The notes below the pieces were generated by a model. That model had not been told where the DNA came from, did no database searches, and was given only the letters and a program-made list of their open reading frames with translations. Below are positions 16,615 to 24,800 of a stretch of DNA of 64,000 nt, in pieces; positions within the stretch are counted from its first letter, which is position 1; every line of letters starts with the position of its first letter. Location: positions 6,510,001 to 6,574,000 of the forward strand of contig NZ_CP107903.1 of the NCBI RefSeq assembly GCF_036013955.1. The letters run 5' to 3'. The position numbers and the translations under genes were made by a program. The stretch is from Streptomyces sp. NBC_00459. GTDB lineage: Bacteria; Actinomycetota; Actinomycetes; Streptomycetales; Streptomycetaceae.

Positions 16615-17475
16615 CTACGCCAGCCCCCGCCGGGCCACCGCCGGAGGACGATGCCCCGCGATCGACGTCACCATGTCCAGTACCTGCCGCGTCTCCGCGA
16701 CCTCGTGGACGCGGTACACCCGCGCCCCCAGCCACATCGACACCGCCGTCGTCGCCAGCGTCCCCACCAGCCGCTCCTTCACCGGCCGGTCCAGCGTCTC
16801 GCCCACGAAGTCCTTGTTGGACAGCGACACCAGCACCGGCCACCCCGTCTCCACCATCTCCTCCAGCCGCCGCGTCGCCTCCAGGCTGTGCCGCGTGTTC
16901 TTCCCGAAGTCGTGCCCGGGATCGATCATCACCGACTCCCGCGGCACCCCCAGCGCGACCGCCCGCTCGGCCAGCCCGACGGTCACGCGGAGGATGTCGG
17001 CCATGACGTCCTCGTACGCCACCCGGTGCGGACGCGTCCGCGGCTCCGCACCGCCCGCGTGCGTGCACACCAGCCCCACCCCGTACCGCCCCGCGACCTC
17101 CGCGAGCCGCGGATCCACGCCGCCCCACGCGTCGTTCAGCAGATCCGCGCCCGCCTCGCACACGGCCTCGCCGACATCGGCCCGCCAGGTGTCCACGCTG
17201 ATGATCACCTCGGGGAAGCGGCGCCGTACCTCCGCCACGAAGCCGACCGTCCGCCGCGCCTCCTCCGTCGCGGTCACCTCTTCGCCCGGCCCCGCCTTCA
17301 CGCCGCCGATGTCGATGATGGCGGCGCCCTCCGACACCGCCTGCTCCACGCGCGCGAGCGCCGGCTCGTCGCGGAAGGTGGCTCCCTGGTCGTAGAACGA
17401 GTCCGGGGTCCGGTTCACGATCGCCATGATCACCGGCTCGTGCGTGCCGAACTCACGCCTGCCCAGCCTGAGCAT
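16615..17475 (-). CDS. folP: Dihydropteroate synthase homologue, FolP2 type
   Basis: The 286-residue TIM-barrel protein starts at ATG 17475. It keeps the first pterin-binding segment (AIVNRTPDSFYDQGA), ISVDTWRADV, LLNDAWGG and MIDPGHDFGKN. However, the loop that in canonical enzymes reads GGESTRPG reads GGVKAGPG, and the usual SRKGF segment reads SLSNKDFVGE. These are, as I recall, hallmarks of mycobacterial FolP2, a paralogue reported not to replace FolP1. The gene therefore may not make dihydropteroate. Its neighbours (LOG, DivIVA-domain, tag) match the folP2 neighbourhood of M. tuberculosis. It is divergent from the DivIVA gene. Confidence 0.85.
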   Translation of the reverse strand: MLRLGRREFGTHEPVIMAIVNRTPDSFYDQGATFRDEPALARVEQAVSEGAAIIDIGGVKAGPGEEVTATEEARRTVGFVAEVRRRFPEVIISVDTWRADVGEAVCEAGADLLNDAWGGVDPRLAEVAGRYGVGLVCTHAGGAEPRTRPHRVAYEDVMADILRVTVGLAERAVALGVPRESVMIDPGHDFGKNTRHSLEATRRLEEMVETGWPVLVSLSNKDFVGETLDRPVKERLVGTLATTAVSMWLGARVYRVHEVAETRQVLDMVTSIAGHRPPAVARRGLA

Positions 17476-17665
17476 CCGCTGTGACCTCACCGTGTGCGTC
17501 TCCCAGTACGTTCCTGTGCCCGGCCCGGCAATCAGCCCTGTATTCGGCCGCCTGCGACCATAACTGCCAGACTCGCATGGCACGATCGGACCCTGCCGCA
17601 TTCGGCACAGGCACTTCGATCAACCCGATCAACCCGATCCGTCCGAATCCCGTGGGGACCCAGCG

Positions 17666-18016
17666 ATGTTGATGTTCTTGTTCCTGGTCGTCGCGCTCGC
17701 CGTCGTGGTCACCGCGGTGACGCTGGCCGTGGTGGGCGGCGGCGAGAGCGCCGTTCTGCCGGAGGTCGCGCCCGAGCGGCTCCAGGACCTGCTGCCGCCC
17801 GACCGCCCGGTCGGCCGCGACGACGTCGAGTCCCTCCGGTTCCCGGTCTCGGCCCGCGGCTACCGCATGTCGGACGTCGACGACGCGCTCACCCGCCTCG
17901 GCGCGGAACTCGCCGAGCGGGACGCGCGTATCGCCGACCTGGAGTCCGCGCTGGCCGGCGCCCAGGCCGCGCCCCGGATCACCATGGACAAGCCGGTCGA
18001 GAGGAACGACCAGTGA
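17666..18016 (+). CDS. Small membrane protein with DivIVA-type motif
   Basis: The product is 116 residues from ATG 17666. One N-terminal transmembrane helix (MFLFLVVALAVVVTAVTLAVV) is followed by a short DivIVA-domain motif, VESLRFPVSARGYRMSDVDD, then a coiled-coil-like ALTRLGAELAERDARIADLES. DivIVA motifs bind curved or polar membranes and scaffold polar growth, so a polar or septal adaptor role is possible but not shown. Its stop overlaps the tag start (GTGA, 18013-18016). The gene corresponds in position to a small gene before tag in mycobacteria. Confidence 0.85.
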   Translation: MLMFLFLVVALAVVVTAVTLAVVGGGESAVLPEVAPERLQDLLPPDRPVGRDDVESLRFPVSARGYRMSDVDDALTRLGAELAERDARIADLESALAGAQAAPRITMDKPVERNDQ

Positions 18017-18603
18017 GCGACGTCGGCGTGGCCCTGGCGGGCCCCGACGGTGCGCTGCGCTGCCCCTGGGCGCTGTCCACGGAGGACTACGTGGCGTACC
18101 ACGACGAGGAGTGGGGCCGCCCGGTGCACGGCGACGACGCCCTCTTCGAGCGGCTCTCCCTGGAGGCCTTCCAGTCCGGCCTCTCCTGGATCACCATCCT
18201 GCGCCGCCGCGCGGGCTTCCGGACCGCCTTCGCCGACTTCAAGATCTCGTCCGTCGCGGTCTTCACGGACGCCGACCGCGAACGGCTCCTCGCCGACGCC
18301 GGCATCATCCGCAACCGCGCGAAGGTCGACGCGACGATCGCCAACGCGCGCGTGCTGGCCGAGTGGGCCCCCGGGGAACTGGACGAGCTGATCTGGTCCC
18401 ACGCCCCGGACGCGGCCTCCCGGCCTGCCCCTCGGACCCTCGCCGACGTACCGGCGGTCACCGACGCGTCGACGGCCCTGTCCAAGGCCTTGAAGAAGCG
18501 CGGGCTGCGTTTCGTGGGTCCCACGACCGCGTACGCGCTGATGCAGGCCTGCGGGCTCGTGGACGACCACTTGGAGGCATGCGTGGCGAGGAGCGCCCCG
18601 TAA
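18013..18603 (+). CDS. tag: DNA-3-methyladenine glycosylase I
   Basis: Tag excises 3-methyladenine from alkylated DNA to start base-excision repair. The 196-residue protein starts at GTG 18013, coupled to the preceding gene. It shows the family order: CPWAL (zinc Cys), YHDEEWG (zinc His), LSLEAFQSGLSWITILRRR with the catalytic-pocket Glu, GIIRNRAKVDATIANA, and the C-terminal ACGLVDDHLEAC segment supplying the other zinc His and Cys. All expected ligands are present and length is normal. A hairpin terminator follows. Confidence 0.95.
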   Translation: MSDVGVALAGPDGALRCPWALSTEDYVAYHDEEWGRPVHGDDALFERLSLEAFQSGLSWITILRRRAGFRTAFADFKISSVAVFTDADRERLLADAGIIRNRAKVDATIANARVLAEWAPGELDELIWSHAPDAASRPAPRTLADVPAVTDASTALSKALKKRGLRFVGPTTAYALMQACGLVDDHLEACVARSAP

Positions 18604-18627
18604 GGAGCGCCCGGTGAAGGGCGCTCC
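18604..18627. terminator. Hairpin terminator between tag and crotonase gene
   Basis: A 9-bp perfect stem (18604-18612 with 18619-18627) has a 6-base loop. It begins directly at the tag stop and serves the two converging genes (18603 and 18648). Confidence 0.8.
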
Positions 18628-18647
18628 CCATGGCGCTCCCGCCCCGG

Positions 18648-19451
18648 CTAGCGACCCAGGTACTTCGGCTTCTCCTTGTTGACGAACGCCTGCACCGCGA
18701 TCCCGTGGTCCTCCGACGCGCCCGCCCGTGCCTGGAGTTCGTCCTCCTTCTCCAGGGTCTGGGCCAGGGTGTGGGTGAACCCGTAGGCCACGGACTCCTT
18801 GAGGGCCGCGTACGCCACCGTCGGGCCGTCGGCCAGGGCACGTGCCGTCTTCTCGGCCTCGGCCCGCAGCTCCGCCGCGGGGACGACCCGGTTCGCGATG
18901 CCCAGGTCGTACGCCTCCTGTGCCTTGATGCTGCGCGGGAACAGAAGCAGGTCGGCGGCGCGGCCGGGGCCCACCACGCGCGGGAGCGTCCAGGAGACGC
19001 CCGAGTCGGCGGTCAGCGCCACGCCCGCGAACGAGGTGTTGAACGCGGCAGTGTCCGCCACGACCCGGTAGTCGGCGGCGAGCGCGAAACCGAAGCCGGC
19101 CCCGGCCGCGACGCCGTTGACGCCCGCCACCACCGGCTTGGGCATGCTCGTCAGCGCCCGCACGATGGGGTTGTAGTGCTCGCGGACCGTCGTCATGGTC
19201 TGGCCCGTGCCGGCCGCGCGGTCGGCGGCCAGGAGCCCGATGTGCTCCTTGAGGTCCTGGCCCACGCAGAACGCCCGGTCACCGGCGGCGGTCAGCAGGA
19301 CCGCCCGTACGGCGTCGTCCGTGGCCGCCGCCTGCACCGCCTCGCGGAGCGCGACCTTGGTCGCGATGCTCAGCGCGTTCATCGCCTCGGGGCGGTTCAG
19401 CGTGATCGTCGCCAGCCCGTCGTGCACCTCGTAGAGCACGGTGTCGGCCAT
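18648..19451 (-). CDS. Enoyl-CoA hydratase/isomerase family protein, PaaG-like
   Basis: This 267-residue crotonase-fold protein is read from ATG 19451, behind a GGAGGGG box. Typical segments are TITLNRPEAMNAL, RAFCVGQDLKEH (oxyanion hole), NGVAAGAGFGFALAADYRV and the ADSGVSWTLPRVVG region. At the place of the second hydratase Glu it has the Asp-Ser-Gly pattern seen in PaaG-type isomerases, so it may isomerise rather than hydrate. No phenylacetate genes lie nearby, and the physiological substrate is unknown. The gene is monocistronic, divergent from DUF3117. Confidence 0.9.
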   Translation of the reverse strand: MADTVLYEVHDGLATITLNRPEAMNALSIATKVALREAVQAAATDDAVRAVLLTAAGDRAFCVGQDLKEHIGLLAADRAAGTGQTMTTVREHYNPIVRALTSMPKPVVAGVNGVAAGAGFGFALAADYRVVADTAAFNTSFAGVALTADSGVSWTLPRVVGPGRAADLLLFPRSIKAQEAYDLGIANRVVPAAELRAEAEKTARALADGPTVAYAALKESVAYGFTHTLAQTLEKEDELQARAGASEDHGIAVQAFVNKEKPKYLGR

Positions 19452-19832
19452 GGGGGTCCCCTCCGGTGTCGCGGCTGCGTCGTCCTGCGTACTGATCGGT
19501 ACGTAGTCGTCCCATGACAGCATGGCGGAGATCACGCGCCGAGGAGAGGACCGGTCATGTGACCTGCGTCAAAGAATTCCGGTCCGGTCGCGGTCGGCCG
19601 AGAGCACGCGCGGCGGCGAAGTATCGCAGTCGCACCGCCGAATTGGGTGGTTTTGATCGCGCGCGTTGCCCAAGCGATGCCGACTGATGTTGGTCATAGG
19701 GTCCTGAGATGCGGGATAATGGCTGGGAAGCAATGTGTTCGATGCCGGTGACGTGCCTCTCATGAGGGGAAGCGCGTGCCCTCCCAAGGGGCCGTCGGCG
19801 ACGATGAGCTGGTTTCAGGAAGGGGAACGAGC
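19452..19832. other. 381-bp divergent intergenic region
   Basis: This region separates the crotonase gene from DUF3117. It is slightly less GC-rich around 19560-19740. One weak promoter candidate is marked separately; no supported gene or riboswitch is seen. A few short stems occur in the presumed DUF3117 leader (19760-19795). Confidence 0.6.
19690..19720 (+). promoter_or_regulatory. Possible promoter of DUF3117 gene
   Basis: TTGGTC (19690-19695) and GATAAT (19715-19720) are separated by 19 bases, slightly long for a sigma-70-type promoter. A start near 19727 would give a leader of about 105 bases. Confidence 0.4.
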
Positions 19833-20000
19833 ATGGCGGCCATGAAGCCGCGGACGGGCGATGGCCCGCTCGAGGTGACAAAGGAGGGGCGGGGCATTGT
19901 CATGCGAGTTCCGCTCGAAGGCGGCGGTCGACTCGTCGTCGAGCTGACCCCTGACGAGGCCGACGCGCTGGGCGATGCCCTCAAGAAGGTCGTCGGCTGA
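19833..20000 (+). CDS. DUF3117 family protein
   Basis: This 55-residue protein starts at ATG 19833 behind AGGAAGGGG. The sequence (AAMKPRTGDGPLEVTKEG, then a MRVPLEGGGRLVVEL core and DEADALGDALKKV end) is almost invariant across actinobacteria as I recall, but its function is unknown. Predicted as a small beta-beta-alpha protein. Earlier in-frame starts exist upstream (19776) but would add poorly conserved residues. A terminator with a T-tract follows at once. Confidence 0.93.
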   Translation: MAAMKPRTGDGPLEVTKEGRGIVMRVPLEGGGRLVVELTPDEADALGDALKKVVG

Positions 20001-20029
20001 CGCGCGGACGCGTCCATACCCTTTCAGTC

Positions 20030-20061
20030 GCCCCGGCACCGTGAACATACGGTGCCGGGGC
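20030..20061. terminator. Terminator after DUF3117
   Basis: A 13-bp perfect stem (20030-20042 with 20049-20061) and a 6-base loop are followed by ACTGTTTT. It lies between the converging DUF3117 and O-methyltransferase genes. Confidence 0.9.
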
Positions 20062-20098
20062 ACTGTTTTGCCGTTCGTACGCCGCAGGCCGCAAGGGC

Positions 20099-20731
20099 TC
20101 AGCGCTTGACCGCGCAGAGCAGGCCGTCGCCCACGGGCAGCAGGGACGTCACCAGTTCCTGGCTCTCGCGCACCGCGCGCAGCAGCTCCCGCAGCCGTAT
20201 GACCTCGGTGGGCTGGGGCCCCGAATCGACCGTCCTGCCATTGGCGAAGACGCCCTCGAAAACCACCAGACCACCCGTACGGAGCAGACGCAACGATTCA
20301 GCTAGATAGTCCAGGCTCTCCAGCCGGTCGCCGTCGCAGAAGACCAGGTCGTAACCGGCGTCCGCGAGCCGGGGCAGCACGTCCAGGGCGCGGCCGGGGA
20401 TGAAGCGGGCGCGGTTGCTGGCGAAGCCGCACGCGCGGAAGGCCTGGCGGGCGAACTGCTGGTGGTCAGGCTCGGGGTCGACCGTCGTCAGGACGCCGTC
20501 CGGGCGCATGCCGTGCAGGAGATACATCCCCGAGACGCCCGTCCCGGTCCCGATCTCCGCCACCGCCTTCGCGTCCACCGAGGCGGCCAGCAGCCGTAGC
20601 GCGGCGCCCGTGCTGGGCGCCACCGAGCGCAGCCCTGCCTCGCGGGCCCGGTCACGGGCCCAGCGCAGTGCTTCGTCCTCGGCGACAAAGGCGTCGGCGA
20701 ACGCCCAGCTCGTCTGCCGGTTGCCGGTAAT
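20099..20731 (-). CDS. O-methyltransferase family protein, probable ATT start
   Basis: The product is a class I SAM-dependent methyltransferase of about 210 residues, with KAVAEIGTGTGVSGMYLL as the SAM-binding glycine loop, then TTVDPEPDHQQFARQAF and YDLVFCDGDRLESLDYLAE (metal/substrate acids of the catechol-OMT type). The first conventional start is GTG at 20623, which would remove about 36 conserved residues (TSWAFADAFVAEDEAL). The frame upstream has no ATG, GTG or TTG before the ribosome binding site AGGAGAGG, which sits just ahead of ATT at 20731-20729. I therefore infer an ATT start. It is divergent from sigE, as in mycobacteria (Rv1220c-sigE). The substrate is unknown. Confidence 0.85.
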   Translation of the reverse strand: MTGNRQTSWAFADAFVAEDEALRWARDRAREAGLRSVAPSTGAALRLLAASVDAKAVAEIGTGTGVSGMYLLHGMRPDGVLTTVDPEPDHQQFARQAFRACGFASNRARFIPGRALDVLPRLADAGYDLVFCDGDRLESLDYLAESLRLLRTGGLVVFEGVFANGRTVDSGPQPTEVIRLRELLRAVRESQELVTSLLPVGDGLLCAVKR

Positions 20732-20784
20732 GACCCTCTCCTGTCCCCGCGGTTGCCTGGGCGTGACTGTATCCGTTGCGCCCG

Positions 20785-20810
20785 GGAACCCGCAGATGGG
20801 ACCAGTCGTT
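20785..20810 (+). promoter_or_regulatory. ECF-type promoter upstream of sigE (probable autoregulation)
   Basis: GGAAC at 20785-20789 and CGTT at 20807-20810 are separated by 17 bases, matching the GGAAC-N16/17-CGTT pattern of ECF sigma promoters of the SigE/SigR type. It points toward sigE, so the sigma factor probably transcribes its own gene. The predicted transcription start is near 20817. Confidence 0.7.
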
Positions 20811-21024
20811 TAGAGGGGTGCGGGACGAGGTGGTGCAGACAGGGCGACTACATGGGGGATCAGTGGATCAGCGGATGGGCCGGTACACGGAGCAGACGAA
20901 CAACGCGGAGCGCACGAACAACACCGAGAACTCGGTGCAGGTGCTGGAACGGCCGCGTGAGCCGGGCCGGCACCCATCAATTCCAAGGAAAACCGCTTAT
21001 CCGGAGCTAACGGGCGAGGTGGCT

Positions 21025-21798
21025 ATGGTAGGGGCTCCACTGGACACCACCAGAGCCGACAGGGGAGGTGCGGCTGCGCCTGTGGATCGGGGAGGAGCGC
21101 TGCGGCGCCTTCTCGGATCAGCGGGTAGGCCGAAATCCGTGAACAACACTGCTGCTGACCCGAGCCACGCCGCTGACCGAGCCCAGACCGCGACCTTCTC
21201 CACCGACGCGGACGGGCAGGCGTGGACTCCGCCCTCGTGGGAGGAGATCGTCAGCACGCACAGCGGCCGCGTCTACCGCCTGGCCTACCGCCTGACGGGC
21301 AACCAGCACGACGCCGAGGACCTCACGCAGGAGGTTTTCGTCCGCGTCTTCCGCTCGCTGTCGACGTACACGCCCGGCACCTTCGAGGGCTGGCTGCACC
21401 GCATCACCACCAACCTCTTCCTGGACATGGTCCGCCGCAAGCAGCGCATCCGCTTCGACGCCCTCGGCGACGACGCGGCCGAGCGCCTGCCCAGCCGTGA
21501 GCCGTCCCCGCAACAGGTCTTCAACGACGCGCACTTCGACGCGGACGTCCAGCAGGCGCTGGACACGCTGGCGCCGGAGTTCCGCGCCGCCGTCGTCCTG
21601 TGCGACATCGAGGGACTGTCGTACGAGGAGATCGCCGCGACTCTCGGCGTGAAGCTCGGCACGGTCCGCTCCCGTATCCACCGAGGCCGCTCCCAGCTCC
21701 GCAAGGCCCTCGCGCACCGCTCTCCGGAGGCCCGTGCCGAGCGCCGCTTCGCGGTGCCACGGGTGGCCGCGCTGGGAGGAGGGGGCGCGACCGCGTGA
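21025..21798 (+). CDS. sigE: ECF RNA polymerase sigma factor, SigE type
   Basis: The protein is 257 residues from ATG 21025 (GAGG five bases upstream); in-frame ATG 20875 and GTGs at 20830-20833 could give longer N-terminal forms. Region 2 is IVSTHSGRVYRLAYRL, DAEDLTQEVFVRVFRSL and WLHRITTNLFLDMVRRK. Region 4 is LDTLAPEFRAAVVLCDIEG, SYEEIAATLGVKLGTVRSR and IHRGRSQLRKAL. A Gly/Ala-rich N-terminal extension of about 70 residues is unusual for ECF factors but typical of this group. The next gene, overlapping by GTGA, encodes its likely zinc anti-sigma factor, and htrA and tatB follow, so the regulon probably concerns envelope stress. It should not be confused with the CseBC-controlled SigE of S. 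coelicolor. Confidence 0.92.
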   Translation: MVGAPLDTTRADRGGAAAPVDRGGALRRLLGSAGRPKSVNNTAADPSHAADRAQTATFSTDADGQAWTPPSWEEIVSTHSGRVYRLAYRLTGNQHDAEDLTQEVFVRVFRSLSTYTPGTFEGWLHRITTNLFLDMVRRKQRIRFDALGDDAAERLPSREPSPQQVFNDAHFDADVQQALDTLAPEFRAAVVLCDIEGLSYEEIAATLGVKLGTVRSRIHRGRSQLRKALAHRSPEARAERRFAVPRVAALGGGGATA

Positions 21799-22790
21799 GT
21801 GCATCACGGCCGTACTCTGCCGAGCGTCGTCTCGCCGAGCAGCATCTGGGAGACCGGCTCTCCGCCCTCGTGGACGGAGAACTCGGTCATGAGACGCGTG
21901 AGCGCGTCCTGGCGCACCTGGCCACCTGTGCGAAGTGCAAGGCCGAGGCCGACGCGCAACGCCGTCTGAAGAACGTCTTCGCGGAGATGGCCCCGCCACC
22001 GCCCTCCGAGAGCTTCCTGGCCCGACTTCAGGGCCTACCCGGAGGCGGTGATCCCGGCTCCGGCGGCTCCCCGCTGGGCGGAGGAGGATTCACCGACGGA
22101 CTCTCCGGATACCCCGGAAGCCCAGGAGCCGGCTCAGGAGTCTTCGGGGTGAGGGGGGAGGGGTTCGGGTACGTTCCCGCCCGGCCGCACACCTCCGTGC
22201 TCCCGCCCGCTCCCGGCCGGGGCTTCCGTATCCACGACGTCGGCCGTCACTATGCCGACCGGTCGTCCTCACGCAGTCTGCGGTTCGCGTTCGCCGCCGC
22301 CGGTGCGGTGTCGCTGGCCGCGATCGCGCTGGGCGGGGTGTCGACGGGCGTTCCCGGTGACACGGCGGACGCCCGGGGCGCCACCGGGGGCAGCAATGTG
22401 ACGCCGATGCGTCCGCAGGGCGGTGGGACCTCCACCGCTCCCGACAGCCAGCGGCGCCGGTCGGTCGGTCCGCTGTTCTCCCAGGGACTGGGACAGGGGA
22501 CGTTCGGACAGACACCGGCGGCGTCGACGGAGGCGTCCGCACCCCTGCTTCCGGGCATCCCGGCACCGCCCTCCAGGGCCCGGGAGCGTGAGGCCATGCA
22601 TCAGCTGACCACGCCGGTCGTGGCCGCCGCCGCAGTACTGTCCCCGCTCATACGTCCGCTGGCGGCCCCGCAGGTCGCCCTGACCTCCTGGTCGACGACG
22701 CCCGAGGCAGCGGTCCAGGGCCTGCTCATGGCACCGACGCCCGACTCGTCCCCTTCGCCGTCCTCGTCCACGTCGGACACCGTCCGCTGA
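21795..22790 (+). CDS. Zinc-binding transmembrane anti-sigma factor
   Basis: The protein is 331 residues from GTG 21795, translationally coupled to sigE. The N-terminal anti-sigma domain has the ZAS motif: LSALVDGELGHETRERVLAH, with His41-x3-Cys45-x2-Cys48 (HLATCAKC). A Gly/Pro-rich linker leads to one membrane helix at about 162-184 (LRFAFAAAGAVSLAAIALGG), and a long low-complexity outer part follows. It should bind and hold SigE at the membrane until a signal causes release or proteolysis, as for RseA/RsrA-type factors. The following HtrA-like protease could take part in its turnover. Confidence 0.9.
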   Translation: MSASRPYSAERRLAEQHLGDRLSALVDGELGHETRERVLAHLATCAKCKAEADAQRRLKNVFAEMAPPPPSESFLARLQGLPGGGDPGSGGSPLGGGGFTDGLSGYPGSPGAGSGVFGVRGEGFGYVPARPHTSVLPPAPGRGFRIHDVGRHYADRSSSRSLRFAFAAAGAVSLAAIALGGVSTGVPGDTADARGATGGSNVTPMRPQGGGTSTAPDSQRRRSVGPLFSQGLGQGTFGQTPAASTEASAPLLPGIPAPPSRAREREAMHQLTTPVVAAAAVLSPLIRPLAAPQVALTSWSTTPEAAVQGLLMAPTPDSSPSPSSSTSDTVR

Positions 22791-22932
22791 CCCCACGAAC
22801 CTGGTTGAATCCGAGGTGCGGACCGCGCACCGGCGGTCCGCACAACAGCGGTCGGCGGAGCGGTGGTTCGCGGCGTCGGCGGTTCTCGGTCGCCGCCGAC
22901 GAGCCGTCAGGCGGGCCAGGTGTGGGGAGAGC

Positions 22933-24591
22933 ATGGACGAGGGGAAGCCCGCGAAGGCCAACAGGTGGAGTCGGCCCAGCGGGGAATCGGCGCCCGGCCA
23001 GGAGGCGCCTGTCTCCGGCCGCGAGGCCTCGGCCTCCGCTCCGGCTCCTGGTGAGGGAGCGGCCGTGGAGAGCCCGGCCGGGGCGGGTACTGGAACCGAC
23101 GCCGGGGGCGACTTCGAGTTGGAACGGCCCCGGACGGTGCCCGGTCGGGCCGAGGGCGGTGCCGATGGGGACGTCGGCGGCGAGGGGGACTTCGAGCTCC
23201 CGCTGCCCCTGGCGGCACCCGAGCCCGTGTCCGCCGTCGAGGCGGACCCCGCGCCCCTGCACGACCCCGATCCCTACAGCACCCCGCCGTACGGCCATCC
23301 CGGCCCCTGGGCGCCCGCTCCGCCGGTCCAGCACCCCGCGGTGACCCCGGCGCACGGTACGGCCGTACCGGAGCCCCTGGCGCCCGCCGAAGACCCCTGG
23401 CGCCGTTACGACCCATGGGCGCCCGTCGCCTCCCCCCTCCAGCAGAACGGGGCCGCTCCCGCCGACGGCCGGCCGGGAGCGCGCAGGCGCGGGCTGGTCG
23501 TCGGCGCCGTGCTGCTCGCGCTGCTCTCCGGGGGCATAGGCGGGGCCGTCGGGTCCTATCTGGAGCGCCATGACGGGGACGGCGACCGTATTCAGCTGTC
23601 GCAGGCGGGAAAGGACGAGTCCGTCGGCCGGGCACCGGACAGCGTGGCCGGGATCGCCGCGCGGGCGCTGCCCAGCGTGGTGACCCTGCATGTGCGCGGC
23701 GGCGGCGCGGAGGGCACCGGCACCGGGTTCGTGCTCGACGGCCGGGGGCACATCCTCACCAACAACCATGTCGTCGAGGCCGCCGGTGCCGACGGCAAGG
23801 TGACGGTGACGTTCAGCGGCGGCGAGACCGCCGAGGCCGAGATCGTCGGACGTGACGGCGGCTACGACCTCGCCGTCGTCAGGGTGACCGGCGTCGACGG
23901 TCTCAGGCCCGTGGTCCTCGGGAACTCCGACAACGTGGCCGTCGGTGATCCCGTCGTCGCCATCGGAGCCCCTTTCGACCTCGCCAACACCGTCACCTCC
24001 GGCATCATCAGCGCCAAGGAACGGCCCATCACCGCCGGGGGCGACGGCGCAGACAGCAGCGACGTGTCGTACGTCGACGCGCTCCAGACCGACGCGTCCA
24101 TCAACCCGGGCAACTCCGGCGGGCCGCTGCTCGACGCCGAGGCGAGGGTCGTCGGCATCAACTCCGCGATCCGTTCCGCCGACAGCGGCTCGGGGCTGGA
24201 CGGCACACAGGCCGGTTCGATCGGGCTCGGGTTCGCCATCCCCATCAACCAGGGCAAGCGCGTCGCCGAGGAACTGATCAACACCGGCAGGGCGACCCAT
24301 CCCGTCATCGGCGTCACCCTCGACATGGACTACACCGGCGACGGCGCGCGCGTGGGCACGCAGGGCAACGACGGCGGGGCTTCGGTCACCAAGGGCGGCC
24401 CCGGCGACCGGGCGGGCCTGCGGGCCGGCGACATCATCACCGGGGTCGACGGACGGCGTGTCCACTCCGGCGAGGAACTGATCGTCAGGATCCGCGCCCA
24501 CCGACCCGGCGACCGGCTGGAACTGTCCCTGCTGCGCGGTGGCGGGCAACGGACGGTCTCCCTCGTCCTGGGCTCCTCCGGCGGCAAGTGA
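22933..24591 (+). CDS. HtrA/DegP-like serine protease with PDZ domain
   Basis: The protein is 552 residues from ATG 22933, behind GGGGAGAG; a GTG at 22816 could extend it by 39 residues of poor quality. A Pro/Ala-rich cytosolic segment of about 180 residues is followed by one membrane helix (GLVVGAVLLALLSGGIGGAVG, near 190-210). A trypsin-like domain with His279 (ILTNNHVVEA), Asp312 (GYDLAVVRV) and Ser395 (NPGNSGGPLL) follows. A C-terminal PDZ domain begins near GDRAGLRAGDIITGVDG. It is a membrane-tethered, outward-facing quality-control protease. Its place after sigE and the anti-sigma gene matches mycobacterial htrA. Confidence 0.93.
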   Translation: MDEGKPAKANRWSRPSGESAPGQEAPVSGREASASAPAPGEGAAVESPAGAGTGTDAGGDFELERPRTVPGRAEGGADGDVGGEGDFELPLPLAAPEPVSAVEADPAPLHDPDPYSTPPYGHPGPWAPAPPVQHPAVTPAHGTAVPEPLAPAEDPWRRYDPWAPVASPLQQNGAAPADGRPGARRRGLVVGAVLLALLSGGIGGAVGSYLERHDGDGDRIQLSQAGKDESVGRAPDSVAGIAARALPSVVTLHVRGGGAEGTGTGFVLDGRGHILTNNHVVEAAGADGKVTVTFSGGETAEAEIVGRDGGYDLAVVRVTGVDGLRPVVLGNSDNVAVGDPVVAIGAPFDLANTVTSGIISAKERPITAGGDGADSSDVSYVDALQTDASINPGNSGGPLLDAEARVVGINSAIRSADSGSGLDGTQAGSIGLGFAIPINQGKRVAEELINTGRATHPVIGVTLDMDYTGDGARVGTQGNDGGASVTKGGPGDRAGLRAGDIITGVDGRRVHSGEELIVRIRAHRPGDRLELSLLRGGGQRTVSLVLGSSGGK

Positions 24592-24800
24592 CAGAAACTT
24601 CACAGGCGGTGGGCTCTCACCGGCCCCCACTAGGCAAACATCCCGGAAAACCGGTCGCGTACACCCACTCTTGGGCTCCAGGACGGTACCGGTGGGACAG
24701 GATGGCCGGGTACCGTGGAACCGGCCCGGACCACGGAAGACCGCGAAGACCGCACGGACCACCGAGGGCCGAGGACCGAGGACATCGCAAGGAGCTTCAG

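Noticed and set aside
20099..20623. GTG 20623 as start of the O-methyltransferase
   Set aside because: It removes a conserved N-terminal segment and lacks a ribosome binding site, whereas AGGAGAGG precedes the ATT at 20731.
22726..24762. Minus-strand open frame of about 680 codons opposite htrA
   Set aside because: The plus strand encodes a full HtrA with triad and PDZ; the shadow frame has no domain and no start site.
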